Shown here: in pieces, positions 36,951-51,100 of the stretch
Layout of the letters: every line of letters begins with the position of its first letter
Numbering within the stretch: the first letter of the stretch is position 1
Assembly (NCBI RefSeq): GCF_004210375.1
Contig: NC_134830.1
Location: 5,332,001-5,396,000 of the forward strand
Direction of reading: 5' to 3'
Source of the DNA: Tachypleus tridentatus
Lineage: Eukaryota; Arthropoda; Merostomata; Xiphosura; Limulidae
Length of the DNA: 64,000 nt
Notes under the pieces: generated by a model
Database searches by the model: none
What the model was told of the DNA's origin: nothing
What the model saw: only the letters and a program-made list of their open reading frames with translations
Translations under genes and position numbers: made by a program

Positions 36951-37347
36951 TGGTTGCCATCGATGTACTTGGTCTTTTCTTCTGCAGCGTAACAATGGAA
37001 ACAGATAAATTATGGTTACGACGAACTTTTCACCAAATGCCCAGAAGCACGTGCTTTCCTTGAACAGTAAGCAGAAACTATAACAAAGTAATCCCTTGAA
37101 TTTATTTATTTCAATAATCGGGGTACTTGTAAATCTTTACTCAAGTTAAAGTTGGAACTTCGAGTTTCCTTATTTTTTTTTTAGAAATGTGTCAAATTCT
37201 TGGAATAAAAAAATCCAGGACAATAGACCACCAATTTTCTGATAGCATGTTGAAGAGATACAGCCATACATTGTTAAATAAACTGGTCACTTACATGGAC
37301 TAACACCAGAAAACGTAGGATAAAGTTCTTACGCTGTTACTCATGGG

Positions 37348-37599
37348 GTGGCCCCGCCCAAATGGTTAGGGCGCTTGACTCGCAATATGAGGGTCGCGGG
37401 TTCGAATCCCCGTCACACCAAACATGTTTCAGCTGTGGGAGAGTTATAATGTCAACCCCACTATTCGTTGGTACTGGATATCCTAAGAGTTGGCACTGGG
37501 TGGTGATGACTAACTCTTCCCTCTAATCTTACAGTTAAATTAGGGACTGCTAGCGCAGATAGCCCTCTTGTACATTTGTGCGGAATTAAAAAGAAGAAA
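37348..37599 (+). mobile_element. tRNA-derived SINE (family 1)
   Basis: Head GGTTAGGGCGCTTGACTCGC and GTCGCGGGTTCGAATCCCCG, CACCAAACATG, a partly deleted body (GAGTTGGCACTGGGTGGTGA), and tail AGCGCAGATAGCCCTCTTGT. Two internal deletions against the 34294 copy. Confidence 0.9.
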
Positions 37600-38300
37600 G
37601 AACACTTATGGGTTAGTGAACAGCTGTATATTACACTACAAGTAACGCACCATCATCAAAAAAGCTGGAAAGAGAACCTAGTATCATTGGACCTTTTGTA
37701 CTCTTATCTGAAGAATAATAATTCAGAAAAGCCTTACACATAATAAGTAGATATGAAGGAACATCACTTATACCATATATGACATGACCTTACCCAGGAA
37801 CACCAAGCCAGACAGTGAAAAAATAAAAAGTTACTATGATGTTAACGATGAATAGACCGGATTCCATCGAGATTACTACAATCCCCACCACAAGAGAGGA
37901 CAAACTCCAAAGTTAGGTAGCTATTGGACTGAAATGAACCAAATGATCTTTAGAGAATCCAGAAAATAAACAATTCAAGTCAAAGGTTAGCCACAGTGAT
38001 ATTTTTGAAAATGTGTCATTGAGAGAGCAATCAATTGGAGAATTCTAAAGAATTTATCAGCACTCAACCTGCTTGAAACCTAGGGTTCCTCTCAAGAACA
38101 ATTAGGAATAGCCAACAAAGAAAGAGCTGCCAGTGGATTCGCTCAACTATCTACCAAAACAGCCAATGAAAGTCATCACATTTGAATATCATGGATTTTG
38201 AAAGAGAAAATCATTAAAAAGACTTGGTGAATGAATGATTTATTGTTGTATTAATAGTGTTCAAGGTACTTCAAAATCTAGGAAGAGGCTGTGTTGGAAG
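37600..38300. other. Stretch without recognised gene
   Basis: A-rich sequence between two SINEs; no exon or repeat recognised. Confidence 0.3.
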
Positions 38301-38550
38301 CTTGTTTTAGAATTTCGCGCAAAGCTACTCGAGGGCTATCTGTGCTAGCCGTCCCTAATTGTGCAAGACTGGAGGGAAGGCAGCTACTCATCACCACCCA
38401 CCGCCAACTGTTTTACCAACGAATAGTGGGTAACATTATAACGCCCCCAAAGGGGCTGAAAAGGCGAGCATGTTTGGCGCGACGTGGATGCGAACCCGCG
38501 ACCCTCAGATTACGAGTCGCACGCCCTAACCCACCTGGCCATGCCGAGCG
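38301..38550 (-). mobile_element. tRNA-derived SINE (family 1)
   Basis: Reverse copy, well preserved: tail AATTTCGCGCAAAGCTACTC and GAGGGCTATCTGTGCTAGCC, body CACCACCCACCGCCAACTG, B box region GCGAACCCGCGACCCTCAGA, A box end CCCACCTGGCCATGCCG. The plus-strand frame across it is a shadow. Confidence 0.9.
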
Positions 38551-39630
38551 TGTTGTAAGCTATATTTTCAATGTTTCAATTTAAATGTTAAATAAAGGGC
38601 ACATGACACCAAAATAGGCCCAGATTACTCACGAATATTAATGCAAGACTTTGTGTCTGAAACGAGGCTACCTTATTAATACGAACATTATCGAAGCAAG
38701 TTAAAGTTTCCACTGAGGTAAGTACCAGTTACTTGGTCATATTTAATTTTAGCATGTACTGCGGTCAGTTTTAGTTGCTGCACATATTCGTTTGACACAT
38801 CAGTCATGAAATTGTGGAAGTATACTTATAATTCATAATACCATTATAAATGCATCTTTGTTTAATTAGAAAGTGAAAACATATTTATGAGCTTAGGTTC
38901 AGAGAAATGTTATAAAACAAATATACTAATTCATTAACAATCCAGGATTGGAGTTAACCTTATTTTCACCAAATAATTTAAAGGAACCAGCCTAATAAGA
39001 GAACTCATTTGCAGCATGATCGGGTCACACCACACTGACGAAGACGTTTGATTTTTATTCTTCTTAACGCACCAACATCATTATTTTATCCGATGGCCAG
39101 TCGTTAATTTATGAAAACAACTTGTGCAAATTCGCTACGTTCAAATACAACAGTTTATTACTTTAATTATAGCTATAGTCGGGTCTGTCTGAGAGCCTTC
39201 CGAGGTCCTGGTCTTCCCATCCTGTTCACAACACACCTTTTTACCTCATACTTGACAGTTTATCACCTTTATTAGCCGTATATATTTAGTGTAGAATAGA
39301 TGCATGCTTCACCATAAAGTTTGGTTTGATACTAAAATAGCTTAGGCATAAAATTCCACCACCAACAACTACTCAGCAGTAAGACTAAGGGTTCACAAGT
39401 TCAAAAATTGGATTCTGATACTCATAACAAGCAGATCACAGCCTAAAATTATTTATTATAATTCATACCTTAAAAATGCACTTTCACTAGTGTGAAAACA
39501 ATGGTAAAATGTTTTGATACCACCAAAATCTGATAAATTGTTTGATCATTATTTTAGTGAACTAAATTTTCAGTTGGTTAACAAACAACAAGGATATGAT
39601 CTGATTTCTTTAAATGAAGACATTTCCACT
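38551..39630. other. Stretch without recognised gene
   Basis: AT-rich, no exon, repeat or RNA gene recognised. Confidence 0.3.
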
Positions 39631-39852
39631 AATTCTGTTCATCACAGTCCCTACCTATTAAAATGTTTAATTTGGCCTGGTTATAATAAAAATATGAAGC
39701 CCAATCCTGTTCATCACAGTCCCTACCTATCAAAATGTTTCATTTGGCCTGGTTATAATAACAAAAATATGAAGCCCAATCCTGTTCATCACAGTCCCTA
39801 CCTATCAAAATGTTTCATTTGGCCTGGTTATAATAATAAAAATATGAAGCCT
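39631..39852. repeat. ~70-75-bp tandem repeat, 3 copies
   Basis: Three units at 39636, 39706 and 39781 with CTGTTCATCACAGTCCCTAC, CTATCAAAATGTTTCATTTG and GCCTGGTTATAATAA. The 121-codon plus-strand frame 39514-39879 is mostly this repeat. Confidence 0.9.
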
Positions 39853-40039
39853 TATAACTCGAGCACTTTCAAAAAGTAAGTCTTTCTTCATCAGGGTGCC
39901 TATAATAAAAGGATATTTTTTCAAAGAGATAGGGTTATGGTGTTTTTGTAGTTTTCTTAATATTTTCCTAACATCACATATAAAGCAAAAATGTTGTATA
40001 GACTCACTTTTTGAACCTACACTTCTATGACTGATCTCA

Positions 40040-40490
40040 ACCAAACTGGGCACATACCCTCATAATGACATAGAGGTATCAATGTTTGGATCTGACCCTT
40101 ACAAGTCACTCCCCAAGGGTCCTTGTGTTCCCCATGTTACATGCACCCTTATAGTGATATAGAAGCATCGATGTTTTGATTTGACCATTGCAATTCACTC
40201 CCCAAGGGTCCTTGTGTTCCCCATGTTACAAGCACCCTTATAGTGATATAGAAGCATCAATGTTTCGATTTGACCATTGCAATTCACTCCCCAAGGGTCC
40301 TTGTGTTCCCCATGTTACAAGCACCCTTATAGTGATATAGAAGCATCAATGTTTCGATTTGACCATTGCAATTCACTCCCAAAGGGTCCTTGTGTTCCCC
40401 ATGTTACAAGCACCCTTATAGGCACATAGAGGTATCAATGTTTGAATCTGATCCTTGCAAGTCACTCCAAGGGCCTTTGTGGTCCCCATG
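40040..40490. repeat. 89-bp minisatellite, about 5 copies
   Basis: Units at exact 89-bp spacing (CCTTGTGTTCCCCATGTTAC at 40121, 40210, 40299 and 40388), plus diverged edge units. Other parts of the unit are ATAGTGATATAGAAGCATCA and TTGACCATTGCAATTCACTC. Confidence 0.93.
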
Positions 40491-41150
40491 CTATTCTATT
40501 GATCACTAACAAACTTTGAAGATACCCTGTGAGTGATTAAGGGGATTTACTGCTCAGATCTTGCTCCCATATGCTGCATCCCTAACCCAGTGCCAGTCTT
40601 TATGTTCACTAGCTGGTTATTTGTCAAACATTTCTTACCAGTGTAATTTTTACAATAAGACAAAATCACAAATTACAAAATCATAAAAGAATCTTCAAAG
40701 TCAGTCTCTACATTACTATTCTACTGACTTACTTGTTTATTCAGTACATAAATACATCATGTTAATGTTTGTTGAATTCTGCATAAGGTTTCTCAAGAAC
40801 TATGCCCACTAAATGTCCCTAACTTTGAAACAATAGACTAGTAGGAAGACAGCTTGTTTATAATATTCTATAGCAGTATTTCTGTTTATCCTTTTAGTAA
40901 GCTGGATTTAAATGCATTTCAGCAACACAGACTTCTACGTTTTGTAAACAGCATCAATGTTACTGGAACTAGCACCATGTCTCATCTACATGAGTCAGTA
41001 TTGGACAGGTTTTCTAGCAACACAACTTGCATCTTAACAAAATACTGCTGTATGTGTTATGTTTATATTGTCACGGTGTCCCCTATACATAAACATATAA
41101 ACATTTAATAAAAGACACTGAATAATAACTTACCTGTACAACATAAAATT

Positions 41151-41172
41151 TTACACACACACACACACACTG
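41151..41172. repeat. (CA)n microsatellite
   Basis: A short perfect dinucleotide run, about ten CA units, in the sequence downstream of MAX. Confidence 0.9.
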
Positions 41173-41448
41173 GAATACCAAAAGGAATCTTTCTCTCAAT
41201 ACTATATTAGTCCTTAGAAAATTTGGAATCTTGCCAAAATACAACTCGATATAAAAGCCAAAAATCAACAATGCCGTACACAGAAAAGTAGAACACCCAA
41301 AGTCATTATTTTTAGCTTATCACAGACAACTCATTTATTCTCAATGAAATATACAACACAAGAATCACTAATCACAAGATATACTTCACCGTTACATAAC
41401 CTGAACACAAATATAACAGAATTCATTCCATAACCCACAGTAAAAGTT

Positions 41449-41454
41449 TTTATT
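41449..41454 (-). terminator. Candidate poly(A) signal of MAX
   Basis: First AATAAA hexamer on the minus strand after the MAX stop codon, about 465 bases downstream; another lies at 41334-41339. Assignment is by position only. Confidence 0.3.
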
Positions 41455-41915
41455 TTGTGCTGTTATTTTGTTGAATATACACATGAAATATCCAGACATT
41501 TTGAAGGATACTGAAGTATTAATATCTAGTATTTAGCATTAATGGGAACATCAACCTCAAATTTCATTTGTTTAACAAATTAGCTTATTTTACATAATTT
41601 AAAAACACTGAAAAATACAAATGAAGGATACTTTTTCTTAAATACATTAATCAAAAGAAACTCATTAAAATTTAGTTATTTGCAATTTTATAAAAATTTT
41701 AACAATAAATATGTAGATTTATCATGTGAGTTGCACTTTTTACGAGTTTTCTAAACATCGGTCAACCTCAAAAGCCATTACATCCCACGTCGAACAATCT
41801 TGTCCTCTCCTAGAGAAACACGCATACACACTTAAAAAATACATATTTGACAGATGACGGCAGTAAAAACACAGGCTGTTAATACCATCAATACATCTGG
41901 GATTAAACAATCCAT

Positions 41916-42106
41916 CTAGGCAGGAGTTGACCCAATTTTCCTTTTTTTACAGTGGGTTTGTCCAGAATCTTCTGTATCCGAGCTCTCCGAGCCGGACCAT
42001 CTATCGAATGCTGATATTGTATTACTTTTGTTGTTAATGTGACTTGTATCTAATATGGTAGAAGATGTATAGTTTCCTGTAGCCTTGGATTTTTCCATAG
42101 ATCGTA
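41916..42106 (-). CDS. MAX: MAX exon 4 (zipper end and C-terminus)
   Basis: The acceptor TTTTTTTTCCAG precedes 42106. The exon starts in phase 1 with TA, completing an Ile codon with the A ending exon 3, and continues [34 protein letters not shown] and CKKRK to a stop at 41916-41918. The NTISAFD segment matches the conserved STISAFDGG of vertebrate MAX. Confidence 0.93.
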
Positions 42107-45100
42107 CTGGAAAAAAAACAACAAAAACCAAAAACAGGATAAACAACACTTACTACTAACCTTCAGGCTACTATAATCTAATCGTGGGTGTTGACTGTCA
42201 CTCTTTGAATTCATGTAACCTGAGAGAGTTTGTTTTAGCAATATGATGTAAAATGCAAACTTTTCACTTCTAATGGTATGGTAACTACTGACCACACTTA
42301 GACCAATTTGAATAAAAAATGTATGTACGCATTTATATATGAATTGTTTCACAAGCACAGACACTTCAAAATATTATGAAAATAACAATCTAAGTTTTTT
42401 TCACACATTAGTATTTTAACAAACTAAAATCAGCACATAGCAGCAGGGTTTAATGCTGAATCAGGTTAATAGGTCCAAATATTTTTACAGTTCTCAGTAA
42501 GTATACGGTTATATTCAATGTCATATTTGTTAGGTCAGGTTCCAGTCTTGAATCTTTTTTAATGTTGTTTTTGTTTCATTGGTGGACATTTTCAGGGTTA
42601 AACCTTTTCTTATACAACAAGTTAGTAATCTATTTCAGAATTGTTTAAGAACTTGTTCTTTTTATGCTATACCATAACTGTATGGTGTATGCAGGACACT
42701 GGTGTTTATGACATGGAACATTGTTAACAAGAGGATCAAATAGCTATGTTCTTTTTTTCACTATTACTGGCCACAAAGTTTAAACTTACTTCTCTTCATA
42801 GTGTTAACTCTTAAACATTTCATGTTTATTTTACTGTCAACAATTGAAGTAGAAATCTGCTAAAAATAAAACAAATCATAGCTTGTGTCATTAAACGGTT
42901 TACGTGATACTTACTCTGAGAACATGGTGTCATATTTATCAGTTTATGTGTCCTACAGCATTTATAATGGGAAAGGAGGTAAATATCTATCAGAATAGGA
43001 AAGTTATAACTATTAATACAATAAATTAGCTCCATTCATGTAAATAGTTAGAATCCCACATTGAAAAGAAGGAGGGGACATCCTCCAAAAACAAATATCA
43101 TACATGGGAGACCACACCGCTTGCAAACCAGGCATACTCTCTGTCCAGTGTGGAAAGATGTTGCATATATGAGTGGCAAAATGGAGGATTTCATCCAAAT
43201 GGGAGAGAACTACAGCAGGATAGTAATCTGAATTATACGTTATTTATAAAAATAAATTCCTGTAAATGTGGAAAATCAAAACTGTGCCTCTTAGTTCATG
43301 GTGGCTATGGTGCGACAGGTCATACACGACAAGTCAACTACATCCAAAACACTGGAAACTGGCATCAATAATGAGATCACATTATCATTAAGTGAAACAC
43401 AATTCACAACCAAGTCACTGGGTGCTGACACCCATTTGGGGAAGGAAACAGAATCACACCATCTTAACCTCAAGTTCACAAGACAGAAGGGTCTCATAAC
43501 TACAAACCCATGATAACAAGAAACTAAATGAAAAAATCCATAAACCTGACATCTGGTGGCAAAAAGAAGTTTGTGTAATATAAAACATTTCACTCAGATA
43601 CATAATGATTGGAACCATCCCAAGTGTACTACCATCCTCAGAATAATAAGCACTGAAGGATAACAGAAGGAAAAGAACCATATAAACCTGTAAGTACCAC
43701 CACCATGACATGGATGGAGTAACAGGTGTATATAATAGTGAAGGAATAGACATCTGTAATATGTGTGTGAAGATTTGTGTTGACTGGTTCAGGGTAGACA
43801 TGCAAGGAGGTGCACAAGGGATGATGGAAAGTAGGAAGCAAGAAATAAAAGGCCAATCAAAATTTAATGTGTAAGGAAGGTATTGGGTAAAAAATATCAC
43901 AGAAAAATAAACAGAAAGGGGAAGAAAACTGCAACACTTAGGTCATTGGAAAATGGGTTTGCCTGTTATAGGAGAAAGGCATATTATACTGGGAGCAGGT
44001 AAGGTGGATTCTGGCCTACAGGGGCCCTTGCAAACAAAAGTATTGTTAAAAAGTATAAATTGTAAAGAAAGATAAAAATGAAACAATCAATATAGTGGAA
44101 AACTTAAGAATTTATATAGTGAAATAAACACATGTATGTAATATTAGGTGTTGCTTAACTTAACACTGATTAACTTATAAATGGAATCACAACTAAACTT
44201 AAAATAGCAGACTTGTTAAGATTAACTGAACAAAATGTTGAAACAACAAACACTGGTGAAGCCTAATCAAACATGACAGAATATGTACAATATTGGGAAA
44301 GTTTATGTGGATCCTGCCTCAAGAACTCCACATAAATCAAGTGAATAAGCAGAAGGATAAGATATCATGAAAAATGATATAAATATGGCTGAATGTAATA
44401 AATAATACCATATGCATGGAAGAAAAACACAATATACTTAAACCAATAATATGAATTCTAAAGTAACAAAGGCCATGGTAAACATAAGTGAATGGGATAG
44501 TAGAAACAATACTCGGTCAAGGAATTTAATGTACTATTTTGGAACTTTTTCATTAACCACCATATAAAAGGTCCACCATAATTAAATGAACTGTCTAAAC
44601 ACTTTGCTAGTGTAGCACACTCTAATCCATTTTAGTGATAGCACATGACAAAACACATTTGGCTTGTAATGCTGTTCGAACACAAGAAGAGAAACAAAAC
44701 CTCTGTAGCTACAAAAAGATTTATGGAAATGTTCTGAATGTTCATAAGTGTCAACAATGGTTCAGGAAATTTAAAAGCTGTGATGGCAGGAGCTGAAATG
44801 TTGGAATTTATATTGATGCTTTGAAGATGCTTGTTGAGTCTAACCCAAGGCAATACATTCAGAAAATAGCTCTGAAATTGCATGTCTTTCACAACACAGT
44901 ATGTTAACATCTAAGGAATATTGGAAAACACCATAAAGGAGGTGTTTGGGTGCCTCACAAACTCTCTGATAATCAATGTAAACTGTGCTTTGTCTCTTCT
45001 GGCACATAATGCATGTGAACCATTTTTGGACAGAATTTTTACCACTGATGAAAAATGGGTTCTTTACATCAATATTAATTGTCAAAAACAATTGTTCAGC

Positions 45101-48100
45101 CACAGATAAAACCACTTCCAACCCCCAAACCTGAGCTCCATCTGCTGAAAGTGATGTTTTGCATTAGGTGGGACATCAAAGGGGTAAATCATTTCAAACT
45201 CCTTAATCCACAATGAACTGTCAATGCAGAGGTCTAGAGTCAGCAAGGGGAACATTTAAATCAAGTCCTTCATTAGAAACCTGTTCATCAATCCAAAAGG
45301 TGCCCTTCTTCTCCAATGACAATGGACGTCCATACATCGCACATTGGACATGACAAAAGATTACGGAGTTGAATTGGGAGGTTCTCTCACACCCACCGCA
45401 TGCTCCAGATGCACCATCAGATTACCTTTTTTTCTGTTCACTGCAACACCATCTTAATGGAAAAATGTACATAAAGGTGGAAGGTGCTAAACAGGACACC
45501 AATGTGTTTTTCTTACTTTAAAGCCAAGTGATTTCTTTAATCAGGGCATTACTAACCTGACTGTAAGATGGAAAGCATCATCAGTAAGACTATTTAATAT
45601 TTTGTTTTCATACACAGGTTGTTATTTTTCATCTAAACAAAGTGACATGAATTAATTGATGTCCTAATACAACTAAAACTAATGATAAACCTGAATCTGA
45701 CTACAAGTTGAAACCAATCTTGCAAAAACCTATGTTATGAAACCTAAATAATTACAGATAATAATACCAACAATAAAATTATTAAAACCCGTAACACTAA
45801 AATGTCTTATTTTTCCATAGTTGGGAGACTATATTTCGAATGTGTGGGTCCCCCAACTTAAGGCAAGGTCCGACAAAAATCAATTCATCAGACAATCAAT
45901 CTCCTGACAAAGTAAAGCCCAAAATCTTCCCATGGAGTACTGGAACCAGAAACCTCCGTAACTGTACTAACAGAACATTTAACTTTTGAAATGGTAACAC
46001 AGAATTCATAACACAATATAATAACCACATACAAATATGATGGAAAAAAATTAAAAACTTTTGTAATGAAGTAATAAGTTCCATAAACTGGTAGAAATAT
46101 AAAATAATTCCACTTCAGAATAACTCAAGTTACAAATATTGTATAATAAAGAGTAAACTTAGAAAAAATGAATAGAAATGAAACACTTGAAGGGAGCATG
46201 AACTAAAAATTATAACAAGTGCTGCCAAATCAGAAGTGACATATACAATCAAAAGTGTGTGTTGCACTCTTAATGGTGGAGGATTGTCTTGTGATAACTT
46301 GCATGCGAGACATACTGGAATCAGTCACTTTCAAATGTGTGGGAATTTCTAAGCTTGTGACATGCATGAAAATGTTTGCATACAGAGGGCACCACTGAAT
46401 AACTTGAGCAGAAACCATGCACCATGTCCAAATTCTCATGTACCAAAACCCTCCAGGAAGTTAGTTTCATATTTGGAAATTATATTTATCCAAATATTAA
46501 TGAGCATTTTCAACTTATATTACAAAAAACTGTCTAATGCAAGAAAAGATACCAAAATCTCACAAGTAAATTTTTTCTTAATTTTGAGTTCCATTTACCC
46601 AGTGTTGTTTTCTGGGAGTTACAAGTATTTAACACAAACATTATTTGCTCTTACTCTGTTCTTCTAAAACCTTGTTTTGTCGTTTCAAATCATCTATATC
46701 CTGATGGTGTGAGGAGTTTCTTCTTCTCATAAACTGGATATAATCTGCAGCTTTCTTTAAAATCTGTGCCCTTGAAGACTGAAAGAGAAAGTCAATAAAG
46801 TCTAAAGAAGACAAAATTAAGCTGAGTTTTCTTCTTGTGAGTATTTTTTTCAACACTAACTAATACAATCTATACAGTAAAAACTATCCTCACACATTTT
46901 AGAGACTAAAATTATTTAATGGACCATAATGAAATGTTATGTATTTGATACAAAATCACAACAGCACTAATAAATTGATGGTCAGTCAACGCTTATACAT
47001 GTGTAATATCGAAGTAACCATTATCTCAACCTGGCATGTTTGCACAAGCCTGTATGATCCTTAGTAGAATATGGAAGATTTATGGAGAGGTGTTTTAAAA
47101 AGGTGCAAACATTGTGGGGCAAGAGATGACCAAAGGCAGAAATTTCCATGCGGAAGGTATTGTTTACAATTTATCTATGCTTTTTATTAAAACATTTCCC
47201 ATTTATTATTGAAAATCTAGATTAAAATGCTTTTTAACAAAACTATTTTTAAGTATCTGCCTTCGTACTGCTTGAATTTATAGCTTACAGTATGATGGTC
47301 TCATGAATGTGATTTGAAATTACATTTATTAGAAACCTGATGATACTAAAGCGTCCTCATCTGCTGACATTGCCAGAGGAAAGTTAACTTTGCACTGCTA
47401 AGTTAGTTAATGACATTCAAAGAAGTGAAAGAAAGATTGAAGAACAAGCTTTTGAAACAGTTAGATAGAACTTTAGTCAAATGGAGTCTGGGTTTCAGCT
47501 AGAACCTAGAGTATTATCTATCCAGTATTACTATAAGCAAGCTGCACTGAAAGTGGTAGAGTTACACTGATCAAGTTAATGAGAATTATCCCACTAATAC
47601 CAAAATCAAGCACCTTGTATCTACTCTCAAAATAAAGAAAAATGGTGACAAATAGCTAAGAACACTACAAACTAAGGTTGGGTTAGTCACAGGGCTGAAC
47701 TGTTAATTAAACAACACAACACCATACGTATATCTTTCATGTTTAGTACAAGGAAAGTCAAAAATTTGAAATAAGTTCACTAAATTTGTTTAGTAACATT
47801 GTGTAGAATTTCAGTTCAACCTGAATATGCTAAAAATAAGATTTTTAATATTATTCCAGAGCAATGTTGTATATTAGAGTTTGCCATACAGCACAAATCC
47901 TGGATGCCAATCCCACAGAAGCACTGTTTAAAGAAGTATTTATAAGGTTTCACGATGGACACTGAAATGTTAGATTCATGATACAAGTTTTACTTATTCT
48001 TATTTTTACAACAATGTCCATCAGATTTTTCAATTGGTCACTTTTGGACATCTGAACACAAATTTTCCTGATGCAAAATAGAATAGAAAGATGACAACGT

Positions 48101-51100
48101 GGACTTAACATTATTTTCAATTAAATGCTGTTTCAAAAGAGAAACAAATCCTAATTTTACCCAAGTCATGATGAGAGCGTCATCTGTTGTGACAGAAACC
48201 AGTTTTATGAAATCCAGACTGAATTTTTTTGACATTTCAAGAAATGTTTCATAGATGTCTTTTCCATATGTTCGATCTCGTAATTCACAAAAGTCAAGCA
48301 TTTCTTCCCTCACTTGAGGATCTGAAGTTACATATCGAACCCAAAATATCAACTGATCAGTGTTACTGACAACTATTGAATCATCTAGTGCTAAAGAAAA
48401 ATACAAACAGTGTTTTAGTTGTTCAAGCAACAGATTTTCTGTCTTTCACTAACTCTACCATTCTGCAGACAATTGTTCTTTGATTAAATTACAAATTATA
48501 TGCCTTTTGAAGAATATTATGTTTTATTTTTGAATCATAATTCTCCAACAGAGTTTCAATGACCACAATCAATATTTCGTTTACTAGTTCAGCATCAGAA
48601 AATGATTTCTTTTGTTGAGCTGGTATCCAGGCTATTTTATAGCTAGTTAACATAACTAGTTATATTAATGATAAACATATTTATAGCCCTCCCATGTGAT
48701 TGTGTTTCAGACAGCTAATTTTATTTCCAAATGGGTGGAGTCTGTGGCAGTGATAAAACTTGTGACGTCAGCAATGATGTAAAGGCAGTGCAGTTGCTGA
48801 TTACCAAATTTGCAATACCAGAATGATGGAAAAAGTTGACTTCTAAACTTAAGATGGCCAAATGTGGCCAGTGGCCATGGAGTTGCCCACCCCTGCTATA
48901 GATCCTAGTCTGACTTGTACATTTCTTACTACTGGATATTTTACTTTTATCACAGTGTAGTTTATGTTATTTGTTCTGATGTTAAAATTTAACACAATTA
49001 TTGTGTCATGTACACACACTTCAAGCACCATAAATAATTTTATCTACAGTTATAAGCACCTTTTCTCCACGCAACTCTGGGACAGCATCCCTCAAGCTAC
49101 TAAAGCTGTCTTTTATGTGGTCTCGTCTTTTCCTTTCTAAAGCATTATGATGTGCCCTTTTTTCTGCCTGAAAGAACAGTTTTATTTAAAAATATTAGAC
49201 ACTTTGAACTGTACATTTGTATATTTTTGGTGTTCCAATCTGATTACTTTTACATGGTGAGTAAGTTTTAACATTAACAGTTAATACAAGTCAGTATCTT
49301 AATTCAAGTTTTCTAACAAATACAGACACAGGAGACATAAAATTTTTGTTTTTCATTTCCATAAACTTAAAACGTAATTCTGTAATAAACAAAAGAGAAA
49401 TCAACACATTTATAAGTTCTAGTTTTTTTCCTTTTATAAGTTTTACTGATAGACTAAAATTGTCCTTGCATTTTGTGGCATGAAAGGTTTTCCTGGTCAC
49501 TAGTTCTGGACATTTAAAACTAGATGGTTCTTAGTGGATTTAATAAAAAGCTGGAAATAATGGATGGTTAAGCTCCACAAAGATGTAAACAACTTAATTA
49601 TTTGTAACAGAAGTGAACATTTATGATATTGCAAGGGGTTATCTGTTAAAACCACACTATAAAGTTAAACACAATCGTTTTAAGAATACTTCATATAAAA
49701 AATAAGAGCTGGGAAGTTTTTAATGTTTCTCCTAACAACTTTCTTGTTGCTTTTGTTTATGGCGTTTCCTTCTGAAAGCATGATAAATATTTCTTTACTC
49801 CAATAAGTAAGATAAACACATTTCACTGATTAGTATGGTGGACTAAAGCACGCTGTGTAACGACCACTGATGGCAGTTTGTTGTTGACCAATTGTGATTT
49901 ATATTTATAGAAAAATAATCAGCAAGTGATATATGTTAATAAACATAAAACATGTTAAAATGAGACGTAAAAAATAGAAGCTTTTTTTTCAGGGATTTCA
50001 GCAAATTAAGAAATATTCTGAACTTGTTTTGAATTTTGAGTAAGGGTACATGAGGGTTATCTGTACTAATTTAACGATGAAAAACTATATGGAAGGCAAC
50101 TGGTCATCACCACCCACTACCAATTCTTGGGCTACCTTTTTACCAATTAATAGTGGGATTGACCATTGCATTATTGTGCCCCAACAGCTAAAAGGGCATA
50201 CATGTTTGGTGGGATGACAATTCAAACAAGTGACTGCAAATTGTGAGTCAAGCTCCCTAACCACCAGGCCATGCTAAGCTTCTGAACCTGGACTTACTTG
50301 TTATCAGCAATTTGTACTGTTGGATCTTAAACTCGGTGCATCGGCACTGCCACAAAAATGAAGGAAAATTTTGAAAACCAGCACAAACTCAATGTTGGGA
50401 AGTTCTGGGGGCTTCTGAAACTTCAGGCTCAAGATATATTGACTGTTTTGTTTATACTAGAAGAGCAGCACCTACATAGGAAAATGTGTATACTAAGCCC
50501 CTAGTCCCCTGAAGTTAAACCTGTTTCTTAAACATGTCATTTGTTGACTGTTAGAGCACACTACCTTAAAAACTAACTAAAAACAAAATGCGAGTGATAT
50601 AAATGAATAAATGAAAAAGATCAAATAAAAATAATATCATATCTCACAACATCAAAACAATCCACAGAGCTTCCAACCATTTGTAAAGTGTGACATTTTT
50701 AATTCTAAACTTTGTATTTCATTCTATATTGTTTGTATAACATTAATGTTGCTCTGTAGTAAAACTATTTACTTACCAAGCCTTAACTAAATCATATTCC
50801 TACATACAAATAATTTCTGTATAGAATTTAAAACAGGGAAGGAGTTACTTATAAACCTTAATAACAACACCTCAAATACTTTAAAGTAGACGAACAATTT
50901 TGCCAAAGTTGAAAACATTTAAAGAGAAGGTATTTAAAAAATATTTCTGAAAAGTAATCCCAAATTATACACCTTAATCTCAGATGTTCATTTTTAAGCA
51001 TTTGGAATACTTCTTTACAGCATGTAAAAATAAATGAATTTTTATTTATTTATTTTATGGCATCATCTCTTTAACATAAATCTTTAAAGCAATGTTCAAG

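Noticed and set aside
43454-43900. 148-codon minus-strand hydrophobic frame as a membrane protein
   Set aside because: Lies inside MAX intron 3 with no domain or exon context; biased composition suits chance translation of AT-rich DNA.
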